Below, one piece after another: positions 29,295-37,480 of a stretch of 42,686 bases of DNA. The DNA is from Kalymmatonema hyalinum WJT4-NPBG1. GTDB lineage: Bacteria > Cyanobacteriota > Cyanobacteriia > Cyanobacteriales > Nostocaceae. The stretch lies in the NCBI GenBank assembly GCA_019359075.1, contig JAHHIB010000079.1:1-42686 (forward strand), written 5' to 3'. Within the stretch, counting starts at the first letter, position 1, and each line of letters begins with the position of its first letter. Below the pieces are notes generated by a model. That model did no database searches and was not told where the DNA came from. It saw nothing but the letters and a program-made list of their open reading frames with translations. Position numbers and translations under genes: made by a program.

Positions 29295-29432
29295 AAAATA
29301 AATTATCCATTATGTAGGGGGGCTTCCGGCGCACAACAATTAAGGTTTTACATTCAGGACTAAAGTGCGCCGTAACCCACCATTGTTTTGGAGAGTACTA
29401 CAAATTGGAGATTTTTTTAATTGGAAGTCCCT
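29295..29432. repeat. Dispersed 134-138 bp repeat, copy A
   Basis: It matches 40771-40904 in the same orientation at roughly 80 percent identity, from AAAATAAATTATCCATTATG to AATTGGAAGTCCCT. The middle holds GCGCAC and GTGCGCCGTAACCCACC arms able to fold back. Its end reaches the stop codon of the ADP-ribosylglycohydrolase gene. It encodes nothing obvious and looks like a non-autonomous element. Confidence 0.75.
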
Positions 29433-30352
29433 TAGGCTAAGGAAAAAAGTTGCTCAGCAAAGTATTCAATCAAATCGCGGTACGCTAGCTGGAAGCGCCA
29501 AGATTGGGGTATCGCCTGCTCTCCATAAAAAGCTCCAGCTAACTGTCCGTAAACGGCACCCGTTGTATCGGCATCCGAGCCCAAGTTGACGGCTAAAAGA
29601 CAGCCTTCCTTAAAAGACCGACTGTGATAAAACGCCCACAACGCAGCTTCTAAGGATTCGACCACATAACCCGTTCCTTGAATTTCTGGGGGTTGACGAT
29701 GTTTGAACGACCCCGCCGCAATTGCGTTGATTTCGTCAACTAAGGGGTAATATTTCCAATAGTCGGGAATTGGGGTGTAGTGAGGAGAGAGTAGTTCCTC
29801 TCGAGAGGCTCCATTGACGGCTCCCACGAGTAACGCGCTTAAATATCGGCAAGCATCAACAGCCGTTGCTGCACCGTGGGTCGTGCGAGAACTCTCACCT
29901 GACATTTCAATCGCTTTAGAGGGATTTCGGGCAAAAAACAGAGGTACAGGAGCCAAGCGCATGATAGAACCATTCCCAGCAGTGTGGGGATCTGTGGAGC
30001 CACAGTAAGGATCGCCTGTCCTCTCAAACCGAAGCAGTGCTGAACGAACAGTGTTGCCGATATCAAAGCAGTAAAGCGTACTGCTCAGATGTCCAGACCG
30101 ATACCATTGAAGATATCGTTTAAGTTGATCGGTTGGGTCAAACCCGTTTTGCGAGATCAGACTTTCTGCCAAGCACAGTGCCATCGAAGTGTCGTCCGTC
30201 CACTGTCCTGGTTGCAGTCCAAATGGACCGCCCCCGACCATATCCGTCAGCGGTGTAAACGTGCCTGGTTCCTTGAACTCTAGAGTGGTTCCCACTGCAT
30301 CGCCAGTGGCTAAGCCGAGAAGACATCCACGATAACGGTCGATTGGTTGCAT
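29432..30352 (-). CDS. ADP-ribosylglycohydrolase family protein
   Basis: Family members remove ADP-ribose from proteins or small molecules using a two-magnesium centre (DraG, ARH1 and ARH3 relatives). From Met at 30352 the protein has 306 residues, the usual length. [18 protein letters not shown] opens the fold; the metal motifs are WTDDTSM at 51-57 and GSDADTTGA at 258-266, and [15 protein letters not shown] lies between. An upstream start at 30412 would add 20 residues ([20 protein letters not shown]) with no family match. It is divergent from the oxidase gene by 143 bases. A target cannot be read; no nitrogenase-modifying DraT is near. A TIR protein that may act on NAD lies 1 kb away, beyond recR, which may be coincidence. 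Confidence 0.9.
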   Translation of the reverse strand: MQPIDRYRGCLLGLATGDAVGTTLEFKEPGTFTPLTDMVGGGPFGLQPGQWTDDTSMALCLAESLISQNGFDPTDQLKRYLQWYRSGHLSSTLYCFDIGNTVRSALLRFERTGDPYCGSTDPHTAGNGSIMRLAPVPLFFARNPSKAIEMSGESSRTTHGAATAVDACRYLSALLVGAVNGASREELLSPHYTPIPDYWKYYPLVDEINAIAAGSFKHRQPPEIQGTGYVVESLEAALWAFYHSRSFKEGCLLAVNLGSDADTTGAVYGQLAGAFYGEQAIPQSWRFQLAYRDLIEYFAEQLFSLA

Positions 30353-30495
30353 AGAATTAGCGTCCTCAAGGGAATAATAAATGGTGAGCGTACCTCCATT
30401 GAACAAGTGCATAAAAAGCTCAAGTCCCCCTTATGAAGTAACAGAGGCGGTTGAAACGACTGCCGCCACACAAACGAAAAAGGGAAGCTGGAACA

Positions 30496-32019
30496 ATGGA
30501 CACCAAAATTTTACTTGAACAATTCCAACTGGTAAACTTTCAAAAAGGCAAGCGCATCACAATCCTCGGCGCAGGTATCGCAGGTTTAGTAGCAGCATAT
30601 GAGCTAGAGCGCCTGGGTCATGAAGTCGAAATTATGGAAGGTAGCCCACGCATCGGTGGACGAGTATGGACACACCGCTTCGGTAACGAGCCGGATGCAC
30701 CCTACGCCGAACTCGGAGCAATGCGTATCCCAAGCGACCACGAAATGACACTGCATTATGTACATGAAATGGGACTTTCTGACAAGCTGTGCAAGTTTAT
30801 GACAGTGTTCGAGGAAAGCAACGCAATGATGAACATCAACGGGCAAGTGCTCCAGATGAAAGACGCACCCCGTGTACTGCAACAGACAGAAGGTGGTATC
30901 CTCAGTGACACTCGCTACAGTGATTTAACCCGCCGGTTTGCTGCATGGCTCAAAACTATTATTAATACTATCGCTCCTGGTAATCTCCGTTCTGATTTTG
31001 AACGCGACTTGAACTCTCACTTAATGGATGAGTTAGAGCGCTTAGATTTAAACCCTTACTTCAGCGAAGACGGCGAAACGATTGACTTGCACTCATTCCT
31101 GACACAAAACCCAAGCTTCCGCGCCAAGTGCTCTCAAGGGTTGGATATTTTCCTCGGCGACATCATGACAGAAACCAGCCATGACTTGTTGCAACTCAAA
31201 GGTGGGATGGATCAACTCATCCAACGTTTGGCAGCATCAATCAAAGGTCCTATCAAGTGTAACCAAGAAATCGTCGCCCTGCGTGTGCAAAAAGATTATG
31301 TCCAAATCACCTACAAGGAAAATGGACAGTTGCACACCAAGATATGCGACTACGTACTATGCACCATTCCCTTCAGTGTATTACGCAAATTGGAATTGAG
31401 CGGCTTTGATGATGATAAACTTGATTCGATTCAGAACACTGTTTACTGTCCCGGAACGAAAGTTGCCTTTCACACTCGCTCGTCTTTCTGGGATAAACAA
31501 GGTATCAAAGGTGGTGCTTCCTTCAGTGGTGAAGGTGTGCGTCAAACATACTACCCAAGTGTGAAGTTCAACCCCAATAGCGGTAGCGTGATGTTGGCTA
31601 GCTATACCATCGGTGACGATGCTCAACGTATGGGGATGATGTCTGAGTCTGAACGCTTTGATTACGTCCAAAATAGTGTAAGCAAGATTCATCCTGAACT
31701 GAATGAACCTGGTGTGATAGTGGACAAAGCATCCATTGCCTGGGGCAACTACAAGTGGAGTGCTGGTGGATGCACAATTCACTGGGATTCGGCAGATAAA
31801 TCTCAGAATTACCTAAAAGCGCAAAGAGCCCAAAACAACCTGTTCTTTGCTGGTGAACATTGCTCTCGCTTCCCCGCATGGTTACAAGGTTCTATTGAAT
31901 CGGCACTGGAAGCGGTTTACGATATCCTCAAGCACAAGAGCGTTGCACAATCTACTGCTGTGCCTGTAGCCAACTCCTGGAACAAAAATTCCCAAATGGT
32001 CACAGTTGGAGTTCGGTAA
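30496..32019 (+). CDS. FAD-dependent amine oxidase, likely L-amino-acid oxidase
   Basis: From the ATG at 30496 the protein has 507 residues. The FAD-binding dinucleotide fold is clear: ITILGAGIAGLVAAYELERL at 21-40 with the ribose-binding Glu48, GGRVWT at 54-59 and ELGAMRIP at 72-79. The C-terminal FAD motif is NNLFFAGEHCSRFPAWLQGS followed by IESALEAVYDIL, as in L-amino-acid oxidases and flavin monoamine oxidases. The reaction is oxidative deamination of an amino acid or amine to a keto acid or aldehyde, with ammonia and hydrogen peroxide. There is no signal peptide. An in-frame TTG at 30451 would add 15 residues. It stands alone and ends with a strong terminator at 32127-32150. Confidence 0.85.
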   Translation: MDTKILLEQFQLVNFQKGKRITILGAGIAGLVAAYELERLGHEVEIMEGSPRIGGRVWTHRFGNEPDAPYAELGAMRIPSDHEMTLHYVHEMGLSDKLCKFMTVFEESNAMMNINGQVLQMKDAPRVLQQTEGGILSDTRYSDLTRRFAAWLKTIINTIAPGNLRSDFERDLNSHLMDELERLDLNPYFSEDGETIDLHSFLTQNPSFRAKCSQGLDIFLGDIMTETSHDLLQLKGGMDQLIQRLAASIKGPIKCNQEIVALRVQKDYVQITYKENGQLHTKICDYVLCTIPFSVLRKLELSGFDDDKLDSIQNTVYCPGTKVAFHTRSSFWDKQGIKGGASFSGEGVRQTYYPSVKFNPNSGSVMLASYTIGDDAQRMGMMSESERFDYVQNSVSKIHPELNEPGVIVDKASIAWGNYKWSAGGCTIHWDSADKSQNYLKAQRAQNNLFFAGEHCSRFPAWLQGSIESALEAVYDILKHKSVAQSTAVPVANSWNKNSQMVTVGVR

Positions 32020-32126
32020 TTATAACCAAGTTCATCTTAACTATTACAGTTCGGAGGTAAACATTAAGAAAATTTAACCAGCTAATAGTCCATATTCAAT
32101 TCAGCTAATAAATCCCTTTTTGTTTC

Positions 32127-32150
32127 GCCCGCGATAAGCGGGCTTTTTTT
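32127..32150 (+). terminator. Rho-independent terminator of the amine oxidase gene
   Basis: GCCCGC (32127-32132) pairs with GCGGGC (32138-32143) over the loop GATAA, followed by seven T. Confidence 0.95.
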
Positions 32151-32155
32151 ATGCG

Positions 32156-32430
32156 GTGGAGAATCAGCAATTGCACGAACACATTCGCCTATCCTCACAT
32201 CGTTTTTGCAATTTCCAAGGGTTTCAAAACCACATCATACGTTGGCTTTATTTTCTGATTTCCGTGCAAATTCTGGACGGCATCGCGGGGGAAATTTTTG
32301 GTGTTTTCTCGGTGCTGATGATTGCAGATTTAACCAGGAGAACTGGTCAGTTTAATATTATTCAAGGGATGCTGAACACAGCCATTGGCATTGGAGCAGA
32401 GCTAAGTAATTTCCTTTATGTATTCGTATT
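32156..32430 (+). pseudogene. C-terminal remnant of a major facilitator transporter
   Basis: The segment from ISVQILDGIAGEIFGVFSVL through MIADLTRRTGQFNIIQG and IGIGAELSNFLYVFV matches the last helices of cyanobacterial MFS permeases, which carry QxLDGIGAGIFGV and ADLTRGTGRFN. The N-terminal helices are missing, and the frame then runs into the next fragment. It begins right behind the oxidase terminator, so any start codon there is accidental. Confidence 0.7.
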
Positions 32431-32444
32431 AATAAATATAAAAG

Positions 32445-33056
32445 TTGTATCCAGAGGTGCGAGCAACAAAAGCGTGTCTGTCCGCGCCGCCCAAACGCTA
32501 TCGTCTGTTTAAGCCGCTCCTGACAAAGAGTCTGCTAATTACCGGAGGTTTGCTGGTGGCATTCTTGATTGGCTTTGATCCAGCCGAAGCTACCTTTATC
32601 GCTGCTGGGTTGTTGTTCATCAGCCGCCGCGTCAAAGGGGAGCGCTTTTTGCAAAAGGTGGATTGGGACTTACTGGTAATGTTCTCAGGGCTATTTGTGT
32701 TGACTCAAGGGGTACAAAAGTTGGGTTTGCTAAACTGGTTCTCGAACTTCGTCCACACGCCAATCAGCATTTTAGGGGTGACAACGCTGCTGTCGAACTT
32801 AGTCTCGAATGTCCCCGCAGTGCTGCTGCTGCACCATCTGATTCCCCATCCAGATACACGCACCTGGCTACTGCTAGCGGCAGCATCGACACTAGCAGGA
32901 AACCTGACGCTCTTGGGTTCGGTGGCAAATTTGATTGTAGCCGAAGCCGTGGCAAAGCAAGGGTATCGGTTGACTTTTTGGGAACATTTGCGGTTTGGGT
33001 TGCCGTTAACGCTAATCACTTTAGTCCTTGCTTACTTGTGGATTTGCAGATTTTGA
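32445..33056 (+). pseudogene. C-terminal half of an anion/arsenite-type permease (ArsB/CitM superfamily)
   Basis: About 195 residues from EVRATKACLSAPPKRYRLFK onward match the second half of SLC13-like or ArsB-like anion transporters, with hydrophobic helices (LLITGGLLVAFLIGF, VMFSGLFVLTQGV), the conserved LLSNLVSNVPAVLLL and ASTLAGNLTLLGSVANLIVAE. The N-terminal half is absent, and the fragment is fused to the MFS remnant about 15 bases upstream. The frame is intact to a natural C-terminus (LVLAYLWICRF). The full protein would be about 400 residues, so this is a truncated relic unless a half-size permease is functional. Confidence 0.75.
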
Positions 33057-33316
33057 AGCAGAAACAGCTAATGCAAGAGTTGCTATTACGCGGTGTCAAC
33101 ACAGAGAAAAAAGACAAGGGCGAGTTTTCGAGTTTTTCCAGGTAGTCAATAAAGCGATTGGCTCCGCCACTGCCCGCCTGCGGCGATCGCCTGCCTTTCA
33201 ACTTTCAGATCTTTTGAATGTTGCCGTAAGGGAAATTTTTGACATTAATGTTATAAAAGCAACTTTCATGGGAATCATAAAGGCAGGTAAACTAAGTAAA
33301 TATTACGATAAAAACC

Positions 33317-33502
33317 ATGTTTTTCTTTAAAAAAAGACAAATTAAAACCACGATTCTTCAGGCAGCTATTTGGATTATTATGGCAGGAAGTGTATGGTCA
33401 AGTTGTTCTCGCTCCGCTTCCGAATCTGATACGCACAACCCAGGCTGCCAAATTTTTAAGCATTACCACAACTGGGAAGAATACAACCTAAGATGTTCCT
33501 GA
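33317..33502 (+). CDS. Possible small lipoprotein, unknown
   Basis: The 61-residue frame has a basic start (MFFFKKRQIKTT), a hydrophobic stretch (ILQAAIWIIMAGSVW) and a cysteine at SSC that could be a lipobox, then a polar tail with two more cysteines. No Shine-Dalgarno is visible and no family is known to me. It lies in a decayed region, so it may be chance. The 260 bases before it hold only a HIP1 site inside a GC-rich repeat near 33180. Confidence 0.3.
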   Translation: MFFFKKRQIKTTILQAAIWIIMAGSVWSSCSRSASESDTHNPGCQIFKHYHNWEEYNLRCS

Positions 33503-33573
33503 GGTAGCGATTATGCACATCCAAAGGGGGATGCTTAAGGAGCAGTGCCGGAACCAAAAGGAACTCTAATACC

Positions 33574-33601
33574 ATTTTGGATTTTAGATTTTAGATTTTG
33601 G
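33574..33601. repeat. Heptamer tandem repeat (ATTTTRG)4
   Basis: Four copies of ATTTTGG or ATTTTAG stand head to tail, followed at once by the palindromic repeat at 33626-33666. Confidence 0.85.
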
Positions 33602-33625
33602 ATTGTGTGCCTCCTGCCCAGAAGC

Positions 33626-33666
33626 TGAGTCGCAAAGCGAGACGCTACGCGAACGCGTAGCGTCTC
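33626..33666. repeat. GC-rich palindromic repeat with perfect 13-bp arms
   Basis: GAGACGCTACGCG (33639-33651) and CGCGTAGCGTCTC (33654-33666) are perfect complements with a two-base loop. With the preceding GCTGAGTCGCAAAGC it has the same plan as the repeat that breaks recQ. Confidence 0.88.
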
Positions 33667-33734
33667 GTAAGTCCTGCGGACGTGCCCTCTCGGTCCGCAG
33701 CGTCTATGCGATCAAATCATCGATAGCACTAAAC

Positions 33735-33770
33735 AAAGAAACCTGGTTTCTCGAGCCACCGGGTTTCTTT
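33735..33770. repeat. Interspersed hairpin repeat AAAGAAACCTGG/CCGGGTTTCTTT
   Basis: The two 12-base arms (33735-33746 and 33759-33770) pair with one T-G position. It lies 15 bases past the stop of the secreted protein on the minus strand and may end its transcript. Hairpins of this sequence are common in filamentous cyanobacteria. Confidence 0.6.
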
Positions 33771-33784
33771 CACTGTGTACACAA

Positions 33785-34180
33785 TCAATACCAACCGCAT
33801 TGTGATGTGTTGTATGGCTTATATTCGTTAGGAACAACGTGTTTCTGACCAGAAAATTCCTTCCCGTGATAACCGTCATCAAAACCACGAGCAAACTCAC
33901 CACCAGCAGTACGGGGCTTGTACGTGTTTCCTTTTCTGGCACTGTGTTGCCCTTGCCGATACCCATCAGCGTAGGCTTGAGGATGATACCCTGGGTCTTC
34001 GTCAACAGTCCAGTTCGTCACAGGATAGCAGTAGCTTATTGGACCTCTATAAAACGGATAGTTTCTATATAGAGGATAGGGATAGTAATGTCGAGGGCGA
34101 GCTTGAGCTGGCTGGTTGTTGACTAGAAAACCAGTAGCAGTGGCTAAAGCTACTAAACTAGCAGTAATAATCTTTTTCAT
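33785..34180 (-). CDS. Small secreted tyrosine-rich protein, unknown function
   Basis: The 131-residue protein has a clear signal peptide (MKKIITASLVALATATGFLV, cleavage likely after AQA near residue 27). A short Tyr/Pro/Arg-rich stretch (RPRHYYPYPLYRNYPFYRGP) follows. The rest holds two related motifs, ADGYRQGQHSARKGN and ARGFDDGYHGKEF, spaced about 25 residues apart. Only two cysteines occur in the mature part (SYCYP and the C-terminal QCGWY), so one disulfide is possible. It is probably periplasmic or external. I do not recognise a characterised family. It is a single gene with its own upstream region of 540 bases. Confidence 0.75.
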   Translation of the reverse strand: MKKIITASLVALATATGFLVNNQPAQARPRHYYPYPLYRNYPFYRGPISYCYPVTNWTVDEDPGYHPQAYADGYRQGQHSARKGNTYKPRTAGGEFARGFDDGYHGKEFSGQKHVVPNEYKPYNTSQCGWY

Positions 34181-34724
34181 AATTGCGGTCTCCAGAGTTC
34201 ATTAACTCCTGGTACTTTTAAGATATCGTTTCAAATGTTTAGGCGACATCACCTGAGAGGATGACCGACTAGTCCATTTTTGAAAAATTTTCAGCATGAC
34301 AACAGTTGCCACTAGCACTATCCGTTACTGGTAATACCAAATACATTTAAAAACAATCAGGAATGTTGCAACTTTATTCTTTATTCACCTATATTTTTCA
34401 TCAAGTCGAAGCCAACTGACAGCTTTCAAGAAAGCAGTTGACTAAAATCAATAGGAATAATTTAAAGTAGTTATTGAGTGAATACAGTACTATTATTCCA
34501 AAAATAGCCTAAACACTCAGTAACCTTTTATCTATTGTTTATTTGTGGTTTAATTCTCATCAAATGTAGTCAGGTCAACACTCCTAACCCTTTTGATTTC
34601 CCTGCACCTGCCAAAAGTTAAAGTCTTTCTATAATTGGATTTAAGCCTTGTGATAGTGTATTCCTCATCACAAAGGAGTTTAGGCTGATACTATATTCAC
34701 TTCACCACTTTAGAGGAAATAGCT
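34181..34724. other. AT-rich divergent intergenic region
   Basis: These 544 bases between two divergent small genes hold no gene I can support. They must carry both promoters, but no box pair stands out. Confidence 0.4.
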
Positions 34725-34946
34725 ATGCCAGGTGGTCATGCGAGTCATAAAGGTACTGGTGACAAACCCAACGTCAACGCAAGCGGTCAGATTAATTTGT
34801 CAGCTGCAGACAAATCAGCAGATCCTGAAGATGTTCTGCAGGAAGGCATTTTGACAAATACGACCAGAACTCAAGAATTTGTGGATTTTCCTCCTGCTCT
34901 GGAACGCCCAGGTGAGGAAACACAAACTGGGAACGAAGAGGAATAA
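34725..34946 (+). CDS. Small acidic hydrophilic protein, unknown
   Basis: The 73-residue protein, with MPGGHASHKGTGDKPNVNAS at its start, is polar, acidic (C-terminus TQTGNEEE), and lacks cysteine and hydrophobic segments, suggesting a disordered soluble protein. GAGG about 11 bases before the ATG is an acceptable ribosome site. A perfect hairpin follows at 34997-35019. I do not recognise the family. Confidence 0.6.
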   Translation: MPGGHASHKGTGDKPNVNASGQINLSAADKSADPEDVLQEGILTNTTRTQEFVDFPPALERPGEETQTGNEEE

Positions 34947-34996
34947 GACTTTTGGTACTTCAAAGCCATACTTCAAGTCTTGGCAAATGCTTGCCT

Positions 34997-35019
34997 TACC
35001 CTACTTCACAAGTAGGGTA
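34997..35019 (+). terminator. Perfect 10-bp hairpin after the small acidic gene
   Basis: TACCCTACTT (34997-35006) pairs exactly with AAGTAGGGTA (35010-35019) over a three-base loop. It is 50 bases after the stop at 34946. No T-run follows, so terminator function is probable but not certain. Confidence 0.6.
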
Positions 35020-35158
35020 GCAAATTGTAAATTAAATTATCCGGATTACCAAGTGGAAGGATAGTTTACCCTAGTTAGGAAAGCTGTTTGGACGGGGTCA
35101 ATGTTGATCCAAGCCTCGCAACCAAACACTGCCTCTCTAAGGTACAGGAGATGACACC

Positions 35159-35584
35159 GTGAGTAGTCTGGGCAAGAAAAGATTAGAAGCTGCTTTAGCG
35201 ATCGCCTCTTACGCTGTTGGTAGCGGTGCTGCTTCAGCCGCGCCAACTCCAGGCGTGGAAATTCCCAAGCAGTTGATTTTAACTGCTTCTGATATCCTAA
35301 TGTACACCAATATCTGGAAAATCTATTTTGAGGAAGATTTATCCAGTAAAGGAGTTCTAGAAATGCTGGCAGAGGTGGGTATAGTTGTCGTTGCAGCAAC
35401 GGGGACAGCTTATATTGTTGCCAAAGGAACTACAGCTCTATTAAATGAAATTACAGATTGGTTAGGACCAATGGGATGGGGCGTCTCGGCTGCAATATCA
35501 AGTTCCCTAACAGGTATGTTTGGAAGTATGTGGGCATTATATTGTGATCGCCTTTACTCCCAAAAAGAGTCTCAACCCGCTTAA
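35159..35584 (+). CDS. Small membrane protein, unknown function
   Basis: The 141-residue protein starts at GTG; AGGAG at 35146-35150 is eight bases upstream. An ATG at 35151 is followed by a stop after three codons, so GTG is the start. The N-terminus has a mildly hydrophobic stretch (LEAALAIASYAVGSGAASAA) ending in AxA-type residues, which could be a weak signal peptide. Two hydrophobic helices follow, near 72-95 (EVGIVVVAATGTAYIVAKGT) and 103-128 (GPMGWGVSAAISSSLTGMFG). The loop with DWLGPMGWG recalls DUF697/YcjF-like membrane proteins, but the match is too weak to name. A strong hairpin lies 38 bases downstream. Confidence 0.65.
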   Translation: MSSLGKKRLEAALAIASYAVGSGAASAAPTPGVEIPKQLILTASDILMYTNIWKIYFEEDLSSKGVLEMLAEVGIVVVAATGTAYIVAKGTTALLNEITDWLGPMGWGVSAAISSSLTGMFGSMWALYCDRLYSQKESQPA

Positions 35585-35622
35585 CAGTGCGATAGACTCC
35601 TCCAAGCGTTAACCTATTGAGA

Positions 35623-35647
35623 CTAACTCCGGAGTTTCCGGAGTTAG
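35623..35647 (+). terminator. Perfect 11-bp hairpin after the small membrane protein gene
   Basis: CTAACTCCGGA (35623-35633) is followed after three bases by TCCGGAGTTAG (35637-35647). It lies 38 bases beyond the stop codon. The T-run is lacking. Confidence 0.65.
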
Positions 35648-35775
35648 CCTCAAGTGTGAAATGCTGCCAAGGGCGAAGAAAGCAGCAAGTACAGGTAACA
35701 TTTAACGCTGTACACCACTTATAAAACTATTTCGCGGCTAATGTTGCATGGTGATTTAATGAAATCTTACTTTCC

Positions 35776-36834
35776 ATGCAAGAATTTCTTATGATTAACC
35801 GCCGTAACTTTCTCATAACTTTAGCCGCTACCTCTTCAGTATTAGCCTCTCCCCCAAAATTGGCAAGAGCAGCGCGTAAACCATTATTAAAACCCAAGCG
35901 TTTGCAGCCAGGATCTGTTGTGGGAATTGTCAGTCCTGCTAGTGCAACATTTGTCCGCGAACAACTTAATATTGTTATCGATGCAGTCAAGGCGTTGGGA
36001 CTAGTACCCCGACTCGCACCCCATCTGCTGGAACGCTATGGTTATTTAGGAGGCAAAGATAAAGACCGTGCTGCTGATATTAACCAGTTTTTTAGCGATT
36101 CCTCTGTAGCCGCCATTTTACCAATTCGTGGTGGGTGGGGATGTAGCCGGATTTTGCCTTACCTAGATTATCAGCGCATCCGCCAAAATCCCAAAATTCT
36201 GGTTGGTTTCAGTGATATAACAGCTTTAATTCTCGGATTGAATGCTCAGACGAACCTTGTCACATTTCACGGTCCCAACGGACTAAGTTCTTGGAGAACG
36301 ACCCAAACAGAATATTTTCGCCGCGTTTTGTTTAGTGGCGAAACTGTTACTTTTCAAAACCAAAAAGATGGCGACGATTCTGACCGTTTGATGCAGGTGA
36401 AGTACCGAGTACAAACTATTACTTCTGGTAAAGCAAAAGGCAGGTTGATTGGTGGAAATCTTTCGGTACTGTCAGCTATTGTCGGTTCTCCCTACTTACC
36501 CGATTTCAAAGGCGCAATTCTATTTTTGGAAGATTTGAACGAGAATATTTATCGCATTGACCGTATGATGACTCAGTTGAAAATTGCGGGTATATTTGAC
36601 AAACTCGCTGGCTTTATTTTTGGACAATGTTCCAATTGTTCGCCTGACGCTGACTATGGTTCCCTCACCCTCGAAGAAGTATTATGGGATCACATCAAAC
36701 CGCTGGGCATTCCTGCATGGAACGGTGCGATGATTGGTCATATCGAAAATGTGTTGACATTGCCTATTGGTTTAGAGGTAGAAATAGACGCCAATGCTGG
36801 CACGATTCGGATGTTAGAACCTGCTGTAGAATAG
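35776..36834 (+). CDS. LD-carboxypeptidase (peptidase family S66), Tat-type signal
   Basis: S66 enzymes cut the terminal D-alanine from muropeptide tetrapeptides in peptidoglycan recycling; some relatives act on microcin-like peptides. The 352-residue protein begins with a twin-arginine signal (INRRNFLITLAATSSVLA), so export is expected, unlike the cytoplasmic E. coli LdcA. The catalytic triad can be assigned: Ser146 in GFSDITALILGL, Glu252 in LFLEDLNE and His322 in IGHIENVLTLPIG. RGGWGCSRILPYLD and GGNLSVL are further family motifs. Met6 (35791) is an equally possible start and gives a more compact Tat signal. It is monocistronic. Confidence 0.9.
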   Translation: MQEFLMINRRNFLITLAATSSVLASPPKLARAARKPLLKPKRLQPGSVVGIVSPASATFVREQLNIVIDAVKALGLVPRLAPHLLERYGYLGGKDKDRAADINQFFSDSSVAAILPIRGGWGCSRILPYLDYQRIRQNPKILVGFSDITALILGLNAQTNLVTFHGPNGLSSWRTTQTEYFRRVLFSGETVTFQNQKDGDDSDRLMQVKYRVQTITSGKAKGRLIGGNLSVLSAIVGSPYLPDFKGAILFLEDLNENIYRIDRMMTQLKIAGIFDKLAGFIFGQCSNCSPDADYGSLTLEEVLWDHIKPLGIPAWNGAMIGHIENVLTLPIGLEVEIDANAGTIRMLEPAVE

Positions 36835-37480
36835 TAAATTTATCTTAAAAATCTAATTTCATCCAATGTTTGTGAGCGTAGCTCATAACCATCTCTTGCA
36901 AAAGTCAAGAGTAATCAAAATGAAACCACAGATTAACACAGATGCACACAGATAATTAACTAGTGTTAATCTGTGTCCATCTGTGGTTCTAAATATCCAT
37001 TAATCACACTTTTGTAAGAAGTCTGGTGTATCGGATATACGTCAATTTCATAAAATAACCCTTTCCCGCGACCGGGGAAGGGTTAGGAGGAGGAGTTCTG
37101 CGGGAATTACTAGTAATCATTGAACTCTCCACGCTTTGAAAAACGTGGATTCTAGACTGTTGTTGCTTTGTGGGCTAAAAGCCACACTCCCTTCGGGTTC
37201 GCAGTCGCCTGCGGAGGGAAACCCTACCAAGAGCGCTGTCTCACCGCAACGTTGTCTGATGTTTTTTGTAAAACACGCTGACGAGGGTAAGACAGCCCTA
37301 CCCGCCTCGACCGTTCGACAAGTTTTACAGTGAGCAAAGTCGAACTGCTCAGGGCTGTACGGCACTTTCCTTCCTTCCAACCCTGTTCGCGCAGCGTCTC
37401 CGTCAGGAGAAGATTTTACGCACTCTCCGGCCCCTAAAAAGGACTTCTCAGTACAACCCCATATCTTCACTTGTCATGGT
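36835..37480. other. Intergenic region dense in interspersed repeats
   Basis: No gene is supported. The 20-base arms at 36924-36943 and 36969-36988 (AACCACAGATTAACACAGAT and its near complement, 18 of 20 matching) form a large hairpin. A repeat at 37202-37225 is an exact copy of 12511-12534, and 37394-37410 copies 7229-7245. A 117-codon minus-strand frame crosses these repeats and is not a gene. Confidence 0.65.

Noticed and set aside
33028-33330. 100-codon frame after the permease fragment
   Set aside because: It overlaps the permease fragment end and a HIP1-bearing repeat, and has no plausible start signal.
37117-37470. 117-codon minus-strand frame
   Set aside because: It is built from interspersed repeats shared with 12511 and 7229 and shows no protein family features.
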